The notes: generated from the sequence alone by a model not told the origin. 64,000 bases of DNA from Paraburkholderia xenovorans LB400 (GCF_000013645.1 NC_007953.1:1407780-1471779), one strand, 5' to 3'; counted from the stretch's first letter, positions 37,629 to 46,911 are shown. Made by a program: numbers and translations.

Positions 37629-38599
37629 GCAACATGCGAGAACAACTGCTTGCCAAGACGTCTGGAATTCGCAAGACCTCGTCAATTAACGAGGACGAAG
37701 TCAAGCGCAGCGGCCGGACCCAGACGGCGCCCGGCCTCGCGGGTGCGCTAGCAGTTGCCCAACTCCGGGTCCAGGAGCTGGAGTCGACGGGTGTCGCGTC
37801 GCAATTGCCCGTGGGGGGGATTCTTCCGAATCCCTGGCAGCCTCGTCGGGTGTTCAACGAGGGCAAGCTGACGGAACTTGCGGAGTCCATTCGCGAAGTC
37901 GGACTGATGCAACCCATCGTGGTTCGCCGGGTCGAGAACGACTATCAGATTGTGGCGGGTGAACGGCGGTGGCGTGCTCACAAGATGCTGGGAATCGACA
38001 CCATCAAGGCAGTTGTCGCTGACTGCTCTGATTCGGACATGGCGGTGTTAGCCATGGTAGAGAACATCAGCCGTGATGATTTGGCTGATTATGAGATTGG
38101 CGTGGCTATTCGGCGCTCCGAGGCGGAATTTCCTAATCGAAAACGTCTGGCGGAAGCAATGGGTCTGTCGCGCGCGGGGCTTTACCAATTCCTCGCGTTC
38201 GAGAACTTACCTGACTTTATCAAAAAGGATTTGGACATCCAGCCTCGCCTTCTGGGAGGAACCGCTGCGCAGGCTATCGCCGCAGCTATAAAGAAGCATG
38301 GCGACGATGGTGTAAAAGCGGCTGCGGAGATTTGGCCGCTTGTCTTCAAGGGTGAAATGGACCAAGGCAAAGCTGCTTCGGCGATTACTGCGCTGGCGAC
38401 GCGCCGGACTACCTCCGGTGAGACCGGCGGACGAAGCATCGACAAATTCTTCGCTGGAAAGGAGCACGCCGGGAGTATTACCAAGGACATCAATAATTTC
38501 ACTGTGAAAATTAAGGCTGGGGTGATTACAGAGGCACAAGAGACCCAGATACGTGAGCTGATCGGACAGATGTTTCAGGCACAGCCAAAGGCTGGATGA
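37625..38599 (+). CDS. parB: ParB partition protein (parS-binding CTPase)
   Basis: The 324-residue protein shows the ParB/Spo0J N-domain: PVGGILPNPWQPRRVFNEGK, LAESIREVGLMQPIVVRR, the CTP-binding GERRWRAHK, and ENISRDDLADYEIG. The central helix-turn-helix follows (KRLAEAMGLSRAGLYQFLAF). The C-terminal part is short and would dimerise. It is translationally coupled to parA and followed by a terminator. Candidate binding sites are the palindrome at 38673-38707 and the half-site pair at 40557-40650. Confidence 0.93.
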   Translation: MSNMREQLLAKTSGIRKTSSINEDEVKRSGRTQTAPGLAGALAVAQLRVQELESTGVASQLPVGGILPNPWQPRRVFNEGKLTELAESIREVGLMQPIVVRRVENDYQIVAGERRWRAHKMLGIDTIKAVVADCSDSDMAVLAMVENISRDDLADYEIGVAIRRSEAEFPNRKRLAEAMGLSRAGLYQFLAFENLPDFIKKDLDIQPRLLGGTAAQAIAAAIKKHGDDGVKAAAEIWPLVFKGEMDQGKAASAITALATRRTTSGETGGRSIDKFFAGKEHAGSITKDINNFTVKIKAGVITEAQETQIRELIGQMFQAQPKAG

Positions 38600-38621
38600 T
38601 TGAATAAGGTAGGGCGAGCGA

Positions 38622-38646
38622 GGCCCGCTTTATGGCGGCTTTTTTA
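38622..38646 (+). terminator. Rho-independent terminator after parB
   Basis: A short GC hairpin (CCCGC-TTTAT-GGCGG, allowing small mismatch) is followed by CTTTTTT. It lies about 25 bases after the parB stop. Confidence 0.6.
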
Positions 38647-38672
38647 TGTCGAAGGTACGGGGTGTGAGTTAG

Positions 38673-38707
38673 TTGGGCGAGTGTCTAGACTCTAGACACT
38701 CGCCCAA
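38673..38707. repeat. 35-bp near-perfect palindrome downstream of parB
   Basis: Arms TTGGGCGAGTGTCTAGA (38673-38689) and TCTAGACACTCGCCCAA (38691-38707) are exact reverse complements around a single C. It follows the parB terminator. Its symmetry and position suggest a protein-binding site, possibly the centromere of this replicon, or a strong second hairpin terminator. Confidence 0.9.
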
Positions 38708-41185
38708 TTTACTTTCAGGCCTTGGGCCGGATGTGAATCGGCCGAGCTGCGAGGCGCATCTCAGGGCCATAAATGCCGTTCTTTTGTATTCAGGGTCCTT
38801 ATAGACCCCCAAGCGACAGACCGAGCCCATCAAACTCGCACGGGTTGCCGCGCAAATCTTCCGTCTTCCCGCACAGACGGACGCTGCCGATGGAAGGCGC
38901 CCTCCTTGCGCAGTTGGACCCCATGTGACTTTTACTCTGCAGAAACCCCTCTAGAAGCCGCGCCCAATGGATGGGTCGCGAAAAAGACGCCATCGTTGAC
39001 GTGAAGGGTCGCCGGTGGGCAGGCTCTAGGGCCGCATGAGAAGAGAAATCGTCCATACGACTTTTATAACGATTAGGGATGTAGCCTGACGTTCCGCGAG
39101 TGCGCGGCTTCATTGGCGTAGGTCTGGCGCGAACCGGGTCGTGGATGTGATTGGTCTCCCGCCGAATGAAGCGCATTAGCTAGCCGCTACATGTCTGTCT
39201 GGCAGGGTTAGCGGAGATATTGCCCGCTTCCATCACAGGAATGATTTTCGACCGGAGTCGGACCTCAAGTCGGCGCCTCTGGCGCTGCGCTTTGAGGCTG
39301 CGGCCTTGACATTCTCCGCACCTCGGAACGACAGCTATCGGGGCGGGAACCACGAAAGTGACACTGTCTATCGGATCCGGTGCCGCTGTCTACAAATGAA
39401 CGTTGTTTCCTCGCCGATTCGCATACGTTCCAATATCGATCGCGTGACTCTTTAACTGCCTTAGGGTGGGCTAATTACGAGCAGTCAGTTTGCCCGAGTT
39501 ATCTCGATTCCCCCGGCGAACGGGCATCCGTGTCCTTGCTCATCCTCTAAGACTGCCGGTATTTCCCAGGGAGATCGTGTCCCGGATGCGCACATTCTTG
39601 CTGCTGCGCTGCGAGAGCCACAGCAGGACAAAGAGATTTAAGGGAGAGCGCCAGTCAGTCTCTCGGGTGGCGTCCATAAAGTTCGCCGATGGTACAAATT
39701 TTTATCGATTGAGATGCAGTATCCAAACATCAAATATTTAGCGAGAAGCGCATCGAGTAATCGAGAAGTCTCCTCTCGATACCTGTCAGCTCTAATATGC
39801 GCCAATTTCTTGCTTCCAGAACGTGCCCCAACTTGTCGACCCTAGATCGCCGGCGACTCGTTGGTTTTTTTGCCCGGATAAGCGCGTGAATAAGGTCCGT
39901 TCAATCCGCAGCAGGACAAGAATAATGTCAACGCTCACGCTTCCGACCCCCACGAGCCTCTCTCTAAACGGCGCACGCTTATTGAGGATTGGCGTGCGGA
40001 AAACGGCCGTTTCAGCGCATACCGCACTGAAGGGGTGTCTATCCGACGCTAGCCGCTGCCGCTCGCGACCTCTCTGCGGACTCAGCGCGGCATTCTCATT
40101 TGGCCGATAAGCTGCACTGCCTGCCGGATGTCTGCGTGCCGCGAAGAGAAACATTGCCAGCCATTCGAAACAAACAGGCATCGCGCGGTTGAGGCGCTGT
40201 ACAGGCGGTATCCAGCTATTACCCGTTTTCTACCGTTAGATAACTTCCATTGCTGATGCCTGCGTGGTGCACTCCAAGCCTGCGTTCCAAGGAAGGGCGG
40301 AAGCAGGGCACGTGATTGGTCACCGACGATCTATATTGACAGCATGTACTCCAACGAACCTACTAGATATTGGGGCCCGATCATTTGCGGTAAGCAACAA
40401 ACGTTCGATCAATCTTCAAGCGCGTGCTGGATATCCGATGCCACGTTGGCTTGAGTTCCATCCGCCATATGAAGTATCGGGCGCCTTTCGAGCCTACGTT
40501 GAATGTATGAAGAGATTCTTGCGCGGGGCGTCAACGGCTAATGCGGCCCCTCCCATTTTTCGTGAAACATAAGGAGACACCGTATCGAACGAATAAGTCC
40601 CTGTTTAATATGATTTTTTCCATCAGAATATGCTTTATGTTTCACGAAAAGGGGGCACTGTTGACCCCCGGACGTAATCCCTCTTCGGCAAGCCAGACGA
40701 ATGCCCGCAAACAGCTACGTGCTCGTTTGCATATGTAACGTATGGTACGTAATATGTAGTGGACTCGGGGTCATGCACCGCAGAGTGATTGTCCGTCCCG
40801 TGATCTGCACGAAGTACCGACACCACATAAGGGCATCCTGTCCGACGTGGTGCCCTTTCCGCGTCGGGTGAGGCCTGCCGGCGGTCGGAGCTGCCTGGTC
40901 TCCACGGCACTAACTACCAGGGTGTATGCATCGCGCCCGTGCGCACCGGAGATGCGCGCAAGTGGCACTATCAAAGCTGTCTCAGCGGTGTCCGCGGACG
41001 TGTACCTGAGCGTACAGGAAGAATGCGCTACGTTTAGTGACCGTATGAGCAGCGTTCCTGAATAAAGAATCTTCTACCCACGGGTAAGCGGGTAAACCGC
41101 AGCTCAATCTGACTGAACCCGGCCCGCGTGCAACGGCGTGAAGTGGAAATGAAGCCGCTTGCCATGCTGCCTATCGAACGCCCTG
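38708..41185. other. Gene-poor region of about 2.5 kb beside the par locus
   Basis: Short frames exist on both strands, but none shows a family motif, ribosome-binding site or consistent codon use. GC content seems lower than in the flanks in places (for example 39690-39800 and 40560-40650). One inverted repeat at 40557-40650 is noted separately. It may be decayed DNA or a structural (centromere-like) spacer. Confidence 0.5.
40557..40650. repeat. 16-bp inverted repeat containing parS-like half sites
   Basis: TTTTCGTGAAACATAA (40557-40572) and TTATGTTTCACGAAAA (40635-40650) are exact reverse complements 62 bases apart. Each holds the half-site TGTTTCACG/CGTGAAACA of the universal chromosomal parS (TGTTTCACGTGAAACA), though neither is a full palindrome. 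Confidence 0.75.
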
Positions 41186-41189
41186 TCAG

Positions 41190-42022
41190 ACGGCTCGGGC
41201 GCGATGCGTGTTCAGGGTGTCCCAAACCACATGCGGCTGCTTGCCCCGATACGCAATTGCCACGCGCTCCATCAACGCAATCAGATCGTCCTGAGCACGC
41301 CGTTCGCACTGTGCAGCACTTTTCCGGTAGGTACATCCGGCGCGGCAATCAACGCCAATGTGCCGCGACGAATATATATTCGAACTCATGGCGATGCAGC
41401 CGTCCTGGCGCGGGCGCTCGTCCCGGATGCTTGGGCTCACCGCCCTGAATGCCGGTCTTCTCGTCGATGCTGAGGACGACAGCGTTTCGCGGCACCCTGC
41501 GATACAGACGCAATGACGTGGGCCTTCTCGCGAAAGTTTAGGTCCGGACTGTGTGTGCAACCATTGCTGGACCCGATGCGGGGGTAGGTCGCCGACCTGC
41601 AGAATGCGCTGCACGTGGCTGCGCCTGATCTGCCCGACGCCGCCGCGCTTCACGGCACGCGCGGCAATCTCGTTGAGCGTCGGCGTGACCCATCTGTCAG
41701 ACTCCTGCGCTTCACACGCCAGCGCGATCAACTGCAGTCGCGCTTCGTGCGTGATGCGTGGCGGACGGCCACTGCGCTCGCTTTCGGGAATGCCTTGGGC
41801 CGCTTGCCGGGCAGTGCGCCTGCGCCATAGACACACCGTTTGCACCGAACTACCACGCTCTTTCCAATGACCGTTTGGGATGACCGTCGTGAGCCCACAC
41901 CGCGGATGCGCGCCCGCATCACATCCTGCTGCACAGGCCGTCTTCCGCGCTATCAGCGAAAGTCGTTTCTGGCATTCTTTATTTGCCAGCTTCACTGGCG
42001 TTGCATGGCGGCCTCGGCTCAC
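41190..42022 (-). mobile_element. IS630-family transposase relic
   Basis: The minus strand reads, from 42022, SRGRHATPVKLANKECQKRL, then after damage SGRPPRITHEARLQLIALAC, TPTLNEIAARAVKRGG, HVQRILQVGDLPPHRVQQWL, and in another frame VVLSIDEKTGI (the first catalytic Asp) and later DDLIALMERVAIAYRGKQ and HVVWDTLNTHRAR (second Asp). This is the order of IS630 transposases. At least two frameshifts separate the pieces and the C-terminus is lost, so the element is dead. I did not find terminal repeats or the TA duplication. Confidence 0.8.
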
Positions 42023-42296
42023 CCGGACACAATAATCAAGTCGGTCAAATTACGCAACTAACCGTCCGCGACCGCTGGGTCGCTAAAAGGCAAGCGGAGA
42101 CCCCCGGTCGACCTTTGAACTACGGCTGTATCCTGCTTGCAGGAAGTAGGGCGCCGGTTAGTGCATCATTATCGATTGGTCCCAGCGCGCCAAGCCGCAG
42201 TTCACACGCCGGACCCCGGGCGCAAACGGACGGGCCCGGTACCGCACACACGCGCAAAGCCGCACACAGCACCGGGCGCCGCGAGCCCGTCCATCC

Positions 42297-42617
42297 TTAC
42301 AGATAGCTGCAGACGTAGTCGAGCGTTTCAACCACGTCGATATCAAAGCGGCTGTTGCCGGGCACCGAGAACGATTCGCCCGCGCCATACGTTTTCCAGT
42401 CCTCGCTGCCTTCGAGGCGGATGCGGCATTGGCCGGCCTGCACCTCCATGAGTTCCGCCGCGTCGGTGCCGAAGTTGAGCGCGCCGGGCAGGATCACGCC
42501 GAGCGTCTTTCGCGAGCCGTCGGGGAACACAACGGTGTGCGAGACACACTTGCCGTCGAAGTAGACGTTGGCCCGTTTGATAATGGACACCTGATCGAAT
42601 TGCGTTGCGGCCGTCAT
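42297..42617 (-). CDS. ppnP: Pyrimidine/purine nucleoside phosphorylase (cupin, DUF1255)
   Basis: This 106-residue cupin matches PpnP (YaiE): SIIKRANVYFDGKCVSHTVV, FPDGSRKTLGVILPG, MEVQAGQCRIRLEGSEDW, the active-site loop GAGESFSVPGNSRFDI and the C-terminal YVCSYL. The family splits nucleosides with phosphate to base and ribose 1-phosphate. ATG 42617 follows GGGAAGACCGCC. Length is as in the family. It is flanked by an IS630 relic and a zinc-finger gene relic and appears monocistronic. Confidence 0.92.
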   Translation of the reverse strand: MTAATQFDQVSIIKRANVYFDGKCVSHTVVFPDGSRKTLGVILPGALNFGTDAAELMEVQAGQCRIRLEGSEDWKTYGAGESFSVPGNSRFDIDVVETLDYVCSYL

Positions 42618-42956
42618 GGCGGTCTTCCCTGGGTTGTCGTGATGGATGCGTCGGCGCCATGTGGCAGCGGGCGGTGCGCGTTCTGCGCGGACCGCTGGTG
42701 CGGACTTTTGCTCTGGCGCGAGCCCGCCATCATACAGGTTGCCGGTGGCACAACTACGAGCCTCAGCGCAACGACACTCGTAGCTGGCGCGCCTGCCAGC
42801 CTGTTCATCCGATAGGCGAGAAGTGGCGGTAGCAACGCGACGCGGTGATCGATTCACCCGGGTAGGCGGTTCGACGCCAGGCGGTGAATTGGCTGGACTC
42901 GCGCTGGCTCGCGTCGGAGAATTCTTTCAGACGATCCGCTCCGCTACCGCGTCGCG

Positions 42957-43330
42957 TCAGACGTTCTTCTGTTCCCTGAGCCGCTTCCGGTGAGCGGCAA
43001 TCTTCGCGCGGTTAGCGCAGATCGCCATGCTGCACCAGCGGCGCGCATGGCCCCGCGTGCGAGCAACTGATTGAGAGGTGCGAGATCTTGCAGATCTCAT
43101 GCGACCAGCGCGCGTCCTTTCCTCTTCTGGACAAATTCCCGGCCCACCCGCGCAGTGAACGCGCCGCGGTAGCCACCGCGTCGCGTTCGGCAGCCGTGGC
43201 TTGCGCCCGTACCGCCGCAAGTGTGCTGCGAGACACCATGACCGGCCGCCGTTGGCCGGGCGTCCGGACATGCCGGCGCGCGCCGTGCGGACGAATCCGT
43301 GAACATGCCCGCCGCACGGCTATAATCGCG
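42957..43330 (-). pseudogene. CGNR zinc-finger (ABATE-type regulator) relic
   Basis: The last part reads RRWCSMAICANRAKIAAHRKR, the zinc-finger end of CGNR proteins (RWCSMxxCGNRxKxxxhR, here CANR). Upstream pieces fall in other frames (GREFVQKRKGRALVA, LNQLLARTRGH). The first zinc-ligand pair and most of the protein are lost, so it is a decayed regulator gene. Confidence 0.5.
43298..43326 (+). promoter_or_regulatory. Sigma-70-type promoter of the lipoprotein gene
   Basis: A perfect -10 box TATAAT lies at 43321-43326, with a weak -35 (CGTGAA or GTGAAC) 16-17 bases upstream. It stands 30 bases before the GTG start, which leaves a short leader. Confidence 0.6.
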
Positions 43331-43355
43331 CTCGAACGTGGCTAGAGAGGTACTC

Positions 43356-43820
43356 GTGAAAAAGATCGTTGCCTTTGCGCGTATTGCGCTTGTTGCATTT
43401 GTACTCGCTGGTTGCTCGTCTCCCGTCAAGCAGGCGGAGCAAGCTCAGGCATTCCTCCACAACGAAACCAACCTTCTTGCTGCCCAACGCAATGCGACAG
43501 TCAGTTGCGCGCCGGAGAACTGTGACGCCGCCTGGGCACTGACGAAACGCTATATCCAGCAGCATTCCGATACCCCCGTGACGCGCGCGGACGCGGTCGC
43601 CATCGAAACCGACGTGCCCGATGATTCGGGCAAGGCCGCCTTTTCGGCGAGCCGTGATGCGAAAGGTGCGGGCGCCACGCTAACGCTCTTCGCGCAGTGT
43701 CGCGGTATGTATGGGCCGGACAGCGCGAAGGGCTCGGACTACGACGAGTGCGCCGAGAAGATCCTCAAGGTCCAGAATGGCTATGTGGCGTTTCTCCGGG
43801 CTCATGCATCCAGTCAGTAA
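43356..43820 (+). CDS. Putative lipoprotein of unknown function (154 aa)
   Basis: GTG 43356 opens a protein with signal peptide MKKIVAFARIALVAFVLAG-C, the lipobox LAGC at about residues 18-21. The mature part has two more cysteine pairs (TVSCAPENCDAAWAL and AQCRG...YDECAEKI), which could form periplasmic disulfides, and a short C-terminal helix. I recognise no family. The promoter at 43321 and AGAGAGGT ribosome-binding site support this start over an upstream GTG at 43338. It converges on the motor operon. Confidence 0.75.
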   Translation: MKKIVAFARIALVAFVLAGCSSPVKQAEQAQAFLHNETNLLAAQRNATVSCAPENCDAAWALTKRYIQQHSDTPVTRADAVAIETDVPDDSGKAAFSASRDAKGAGATLTLFAQCRGMYGPDSAKGSDYDECAEKILKVQNGYVAFLRAHASSQ

Positions 43821-43989
43821 GCGGTATCTGACTTTTTGCCGCGATTGCCTGTCGGCCCGCTACGGACCTGCCCCGCTTGTTGAAGCAGGCCTGCCGCCAG
43901 CTCGAGGTTAACCGGAACTTCTAACCAGGACTTCGTCGCATCCAGGTTACCCGGCCTTCTCGACGCTCGCCGAATGCGCGACGCAATGT

Positions 43990-44682
43990 TCAATATTCGA
44001 CGAGTATCGTCACGCGGCGATTAGCGGCGTTCGCCACTGCGTCGTTGCCTATGATCAGCGGGAAATTGTCGGCGCGGCCAATTGCGGCCATTCGGTGCCC
44101 TTCAATGCCCCTGTCGGCAAAGAAGCGCACTACGGCTCCGGCGCGTGCGGAAGACAGCTCCCAGTTGGATTCATACTTCGCCGTCGATATCGGCAAGCTG
44201 TCCGTGTGCCCTTCCACCAGAATGTTGTTTTTTGCGCGGTCACGCAATACTGCGGCGATCTGCTGAAGAACCGCGAACGATTCCGGCAATAGGCGCGCAT
44301 CGCCGGAGTTGAACAGTATCCTGGCATTGATCGCGATTTCCACAGCTTGCGGGGTCTGCGAAATCGTAATCCGGTGGTTGTCCCGCAACGGTGCGAGCAA
44401 CGAAAGAAGCTGCTTCCCCGCTTCGTTTCTCGCAGCGGCCGACGCGGCGAACGGCTGCAGATCCACGGCTTGCTTCGCCGGATGGTGTTGCAAAGTCGTG
44501 ATCTGAAGCTCGCTGTTTTTCGCAAGCTCCAATACATACAGTGCCAGGAATAGCACCATTAGCGTGGTGATCAGATCGGCGTACGAAATCAGCCAGCGAT
44601 CCGGGTGTGCCCCGCTATCGTGACTTTCATCACGCGCGGCCTTCTCCGCCGTCAGACGCTTGCTGCCCGAAGATGTGCTCAT
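43990..44682 (-). CDS. MotB-like stator protein (OmpA peptidoglycan-binding)
   Basis: This 230-residue protein is a short MotB homologue. A single membrane span (about 31-53) carries the proton-site motif SYADLITTLM with Asp36, equivalent to the essential Asp of MotB. A C-terminal OmpA domain (about 117-228) has NILVEGHTDSLPISTAKYES and NRRVTILVEY for peptidoglycan anchoring. It would form an ion channel with the MotA-like protein encoded 45 bases upstream. The linker and plug region is shorter than in E. coli MotB (308 aa). It is third in an operon with the FliG-like chimera. Confidence 0.85.
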   Translation of the reverse strand: MSTSSGSKRLTAEKAARDESHDSGAHPDRWLISYADLITTLMVLFLALYVLELAKNSELQITTLQHHPAKQAVDLQPFAASAAARNEAGKQLLSLLAPLRDNHRITISQTPQAVEIAINARILFNSGDARLLPESFAVLQQIAAVLRDRAKNNILVEGHTDSLPISTAKYESNWELSSARAGAVVRFFADRGIEGHRMAAIGRADNFPLIIGNDAVANAANRRVTILVEY

Positions 44683-44727
44683 ACAGGAAAGTCCGCGCTC
44701 AATTCATGCTCGACAGGATCAAAGCGG

Positions 44728-45492
44728 CTAGCCGAGAAGTTCGGCCGATCGTTCGCGTATGTCGCCGGCCAGTCGGGTTTCGATGGTATGAGGCGACTCT
44801 TTGCGCGAAATCGCGAGCAAGCCATCGAGATACAACCGCCTGAAACGCAGTTCGCTATCCACCTGCGCACGGATCTTTCCGTGCAACGGCAAAAACACCA
44901 GGTTCGCCAATGCGAGGCCATAAAGCGTTGCGACGAAAGCGACGGAGATGCCTTGTCCGAGCTGCGACGGTTCGAGCATATGGCCCGTCACCTGAATCAG
45001 GCCAAGCACCGCGCCCAGAATGCCGAAAGTCGGGGAATAGCCGCCCGCCTGCTGCCAGATTCGGGCTGCCGCCATGCGGTTGCGCTCGTATGCATCGAGC
45101 TCTCTTTGCAAAGCGTCTTCAAGCACGGCCGTCGACACGCCATTCGCCAGCAATTCGAGACCTCGTTTGGCAAACGGGTTGATGCCGCGCGCGTCGATCG
45201 ACTCGAAAGCCAGCATACCGTTCAGTTTCGCCTGGTCGCCCCATTCGAGCAGAACCGACAGACTTTCGCGATCCACTTGCCGCGCCTTCACGAAAGCGAA
45301 GCGCAGCAGTTTCACGCCGTCGTAAAACCGCGCCCACGTGTTTTGAATCATCACCGCGCCAAGCGTGCCGCCAAGGACGATGACAAACGCCTCCAGTTGA
45401 AACAGGGAGGTGAAATGTCCACCTTCGAGCGAGAAGCCCGCAACGATGGCAGACAAGCCGAACACCGCCCCCAATATCGTCAAAAGATCCAT
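44728..45492 (-). CDS. MotA-like stator protein
   Basis: The 254-residue protein has the MotA/TolQ/ExbB layout: spans near 4-22 and 33-51 (FVIVLGGTLGAVMIQ), a cytoplasmic loop of about 100 residues (RESLSVLLEWGDQAKLNGML) and two closing spans with GYSPTFGILGAVLGLIQVTG and LYGLALANLVFLPLHGKI, the proline positions of MotA. It couples ion flow to torque. ATG 45492 begins MDLLTILGAVFG, and an upstream Met at 45504 is possible. It lies between the FliG-like chimera gene (75-base gap) and the MotB-like gene. It may be a second stator next to the main flagellar MotAB encoded elsewhere. Confidence 0.85.
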   Translation of the reverse strand: MDLLTILGAVFGLSAIVAGFSLEGGHFTSLFQLEAFVIVLGGTLGAVMIQNTWARFYDGVKLLRFAFVKARQVDRESLSVLLEWGDQAKLNGMLAFESIDARGINPFAKRGLELLANGVSTAVLEDALQRELDAYERNRMAAARIWQQAGGYSPTFGILGAVLGLIQVTGHMLEPSQLGQGISVAFVATLYGLALANLVFLPLHGKIRAQVDSELRFRRLYLDGLLAISRKESPHTIETRLAGDIRERSAELLG

Positions 45493-45567
45493 ACGTCCTC
45501 GCAAGCGGCCGCACGAGCGTGCGAACCACAGGTCAAATCGCGCCTTGTCACGCGATTGCTCATGGCG

Positions 45568-46803
45568 TCACGACTCAGCCTGCGCTGCGTTCGCAGCAGG
45601 AGACTTGAGCGCTCGCACTGCGTCGATGAATCGTTGCTCGATCTCGACAAGCTCGACCGGGTCGATCCTGACCTCGCGACGCATTATCCACGACACCTCT
45701 TTCTTTCTCGCTTCGGTCATCACCGATTGCAGGCGTTCGTCAATCGGCTGTCCTGCCAGTGCGGCCAGCAGCTTGGCGAGATCGTAGGTATCGAAGGCGC
45801 TCACCGCTTCGAACAAGGTTCTCTGGTCGACAAACTCCAGATCGTCAAGCGAATTCAACTCCGTTGCCGCACGCGCATTACGGCGCGAAAAATAAGTGAG
45901 GCCCTTTTCTTCGACGTAATTCAGTACCTTGCTCTTGCGGAAAGCAAAGACGTCCTCAGCGATTTCGGCGTGAGAGAGCTTATTGAGAAGTACCTTTCTG
46001 TCCACGCCGATCAAGGCTTCCAGATCGTTCAGCTCAATCAGTTCCAGCTCGCTGCTGATCGACACGTCCAGATCGTGATCCGCCACCTGCTGCGCGCGTT
46101 CCGTGATCCGCGCCGGATCGAACGTGACGATTTGCCGGCCCATTGCGCCGTCGCCGGCGGCGTATCGTCCCGACGTATTGTTCAGCCGCTCCGATCGTCC
46201 CGCTTCGATCGACACGAGGTTGAGCTTCTCCATGCGCTTGAGCATCGTCATGACATGCGGGCGCGAATGGCCGGCAATCGCGTTGCACTTCTTGATGACT
46301 TCGGAGAGCGGAATCGAGATCTCCTCGTTTTGCGAGCGTCGTGCACGTGCGTCGACGCGGTCGTTGGCCTCGGCGCCGGCCATCAGCGAAAGCACATGCG
46401 CGTAGGAAAGAACGCCGGGCAGGAAATCGGCATGCGTGTTCGTCGCGAGAATGTCGTCTTTCTTTTTGACGCGGCGGATCATCGTGCGCACGATGTGGCG
46501 CAGCAGCGGCGAAACACGCTCGAGCTCTTCTTCGACGATGCCGCCGGCGATGGCGGTCAATTGACAGAAGCTCAGTGCTTTAGCCGTGTGCGCGCGCGGC
46601 TCGGGTGGCAACAACGCCGCTTCGCCGAAGAACTCGCCTTTGCCAAGCGTGGCGAGAATGACTTTCTTTTCATCGCACTGCGTGGAAATTTCGACTTTGC
46701 CATCTGCGATTACGTAGATGACTGCGTCGCCAGCGAAGCCTTCGGAATAGATGACTTCGCCCGGAGCGGCCGTGCGCGACCATGGCGAGCGTGGCTGATT
46801 CAA
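45568..46803 (-). CDS. Chimera of cyclic-nucleotide-binding domain, Crp-like winged helix and FliG-like repeats
   Basis: This 411-residue protein combines three parts rarely seen together. Residues about 13-110 are a cNMP-binding beta-roll with the phosphate cassette FFGEAALLPPEPRAHTA (58-74; Glu61, Arg70), then a long helix. Residues about 163-205 read like a Crp winged helix-turn-helix (IPLSEVIKKCNAIAGHSRPH, VMTMLKRMEKLNLVSIE). Residues about 259-400 contain two FliG-type modules (NDLEALIGVDRKVLLNKL and DDLEFVDQRTLFEAVSAFD), the second ending like FliG with ELVEIEQRFIDAVRAL. FliG is the rotor protein touched by MotA. The start is TTG 46803 with GGGGAAAC before it. It leads an operon with MotA- and MotB-like genes behind a FliA-like promoter. 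A c-AMP or c-di-GMP ligand is possible. Confidence 0.8.
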   Translation of the reverse strand: MNQPRSPWSRTAAPGEVIYSEGFAGDAVIYVIADGKVEISTQCDEKKVILATLGKGEFFGEAALLPPEPRAHTAKALSFCQLTAIAGGIVEEELERVSPLLRHIVRTMIRRVKKKDDILATNTHADFLPGVLSYAHVLSLMAGAEANDRVDARARRSQNEEISIPLSEVIKKCNAIAGHSRPHVMTMLKRMEKLNLVSIEAGRSERLNNTSGRYAAGDGAMGRQIVTFDPARITERAQQVADHDLDVSISSELELIELNDLEALIGVDRKVLLNKLSHAEIAEDVFAFRKSKVLNYVEEKGLTYFSRRNARAATELNSLDDLEFVDQRTLFEAVSAFDTYDLAKLLAALAGQPIDERLQSVMTEARKKEVSWIMRREVRIDPVELVEIEQRFIDAVRALKSPAANAAQAES

Positions 46804-46884
46804 GATGTTTCCCCGATGTTTTTTTGTTCCAGCGCGTGCCGTTCATCTGACACGAGTCAGGTCGATGGTCTGACTTATTTCTGG

Positions 46885-46911
46885 ATAACGACAACTCTTT
46901 CCCAATCTTTA
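46885..46911 (-). promoter_or_regulatory. Sigma-28 (FliA)-like promoter of the motor operon
   Basis: On the minus strand, TAAAGATT (46904-46911), an 11-base spacer and GTCGTTAT (46885-46892) match the FliA consensus TAAAGTTT-N11-GCCGATAA at 7 of 8 and 5 of 8 positions with the exact spacing. Transcription would begin near 46878, about 75 bases before the TTG start. Confidence 0.6.

Noticed and set aside
43990..46803. MotA/MotB-like pair as a Zorya anti-phage system (ZorAB)
   Set aside because: The MotA-like protein is only 254 residues and lacks the long cytoplasmic tail of ZorA, and no ZorC, ZorD or ZorE gene is nearby. The partner is FliG-like, which points to motility.
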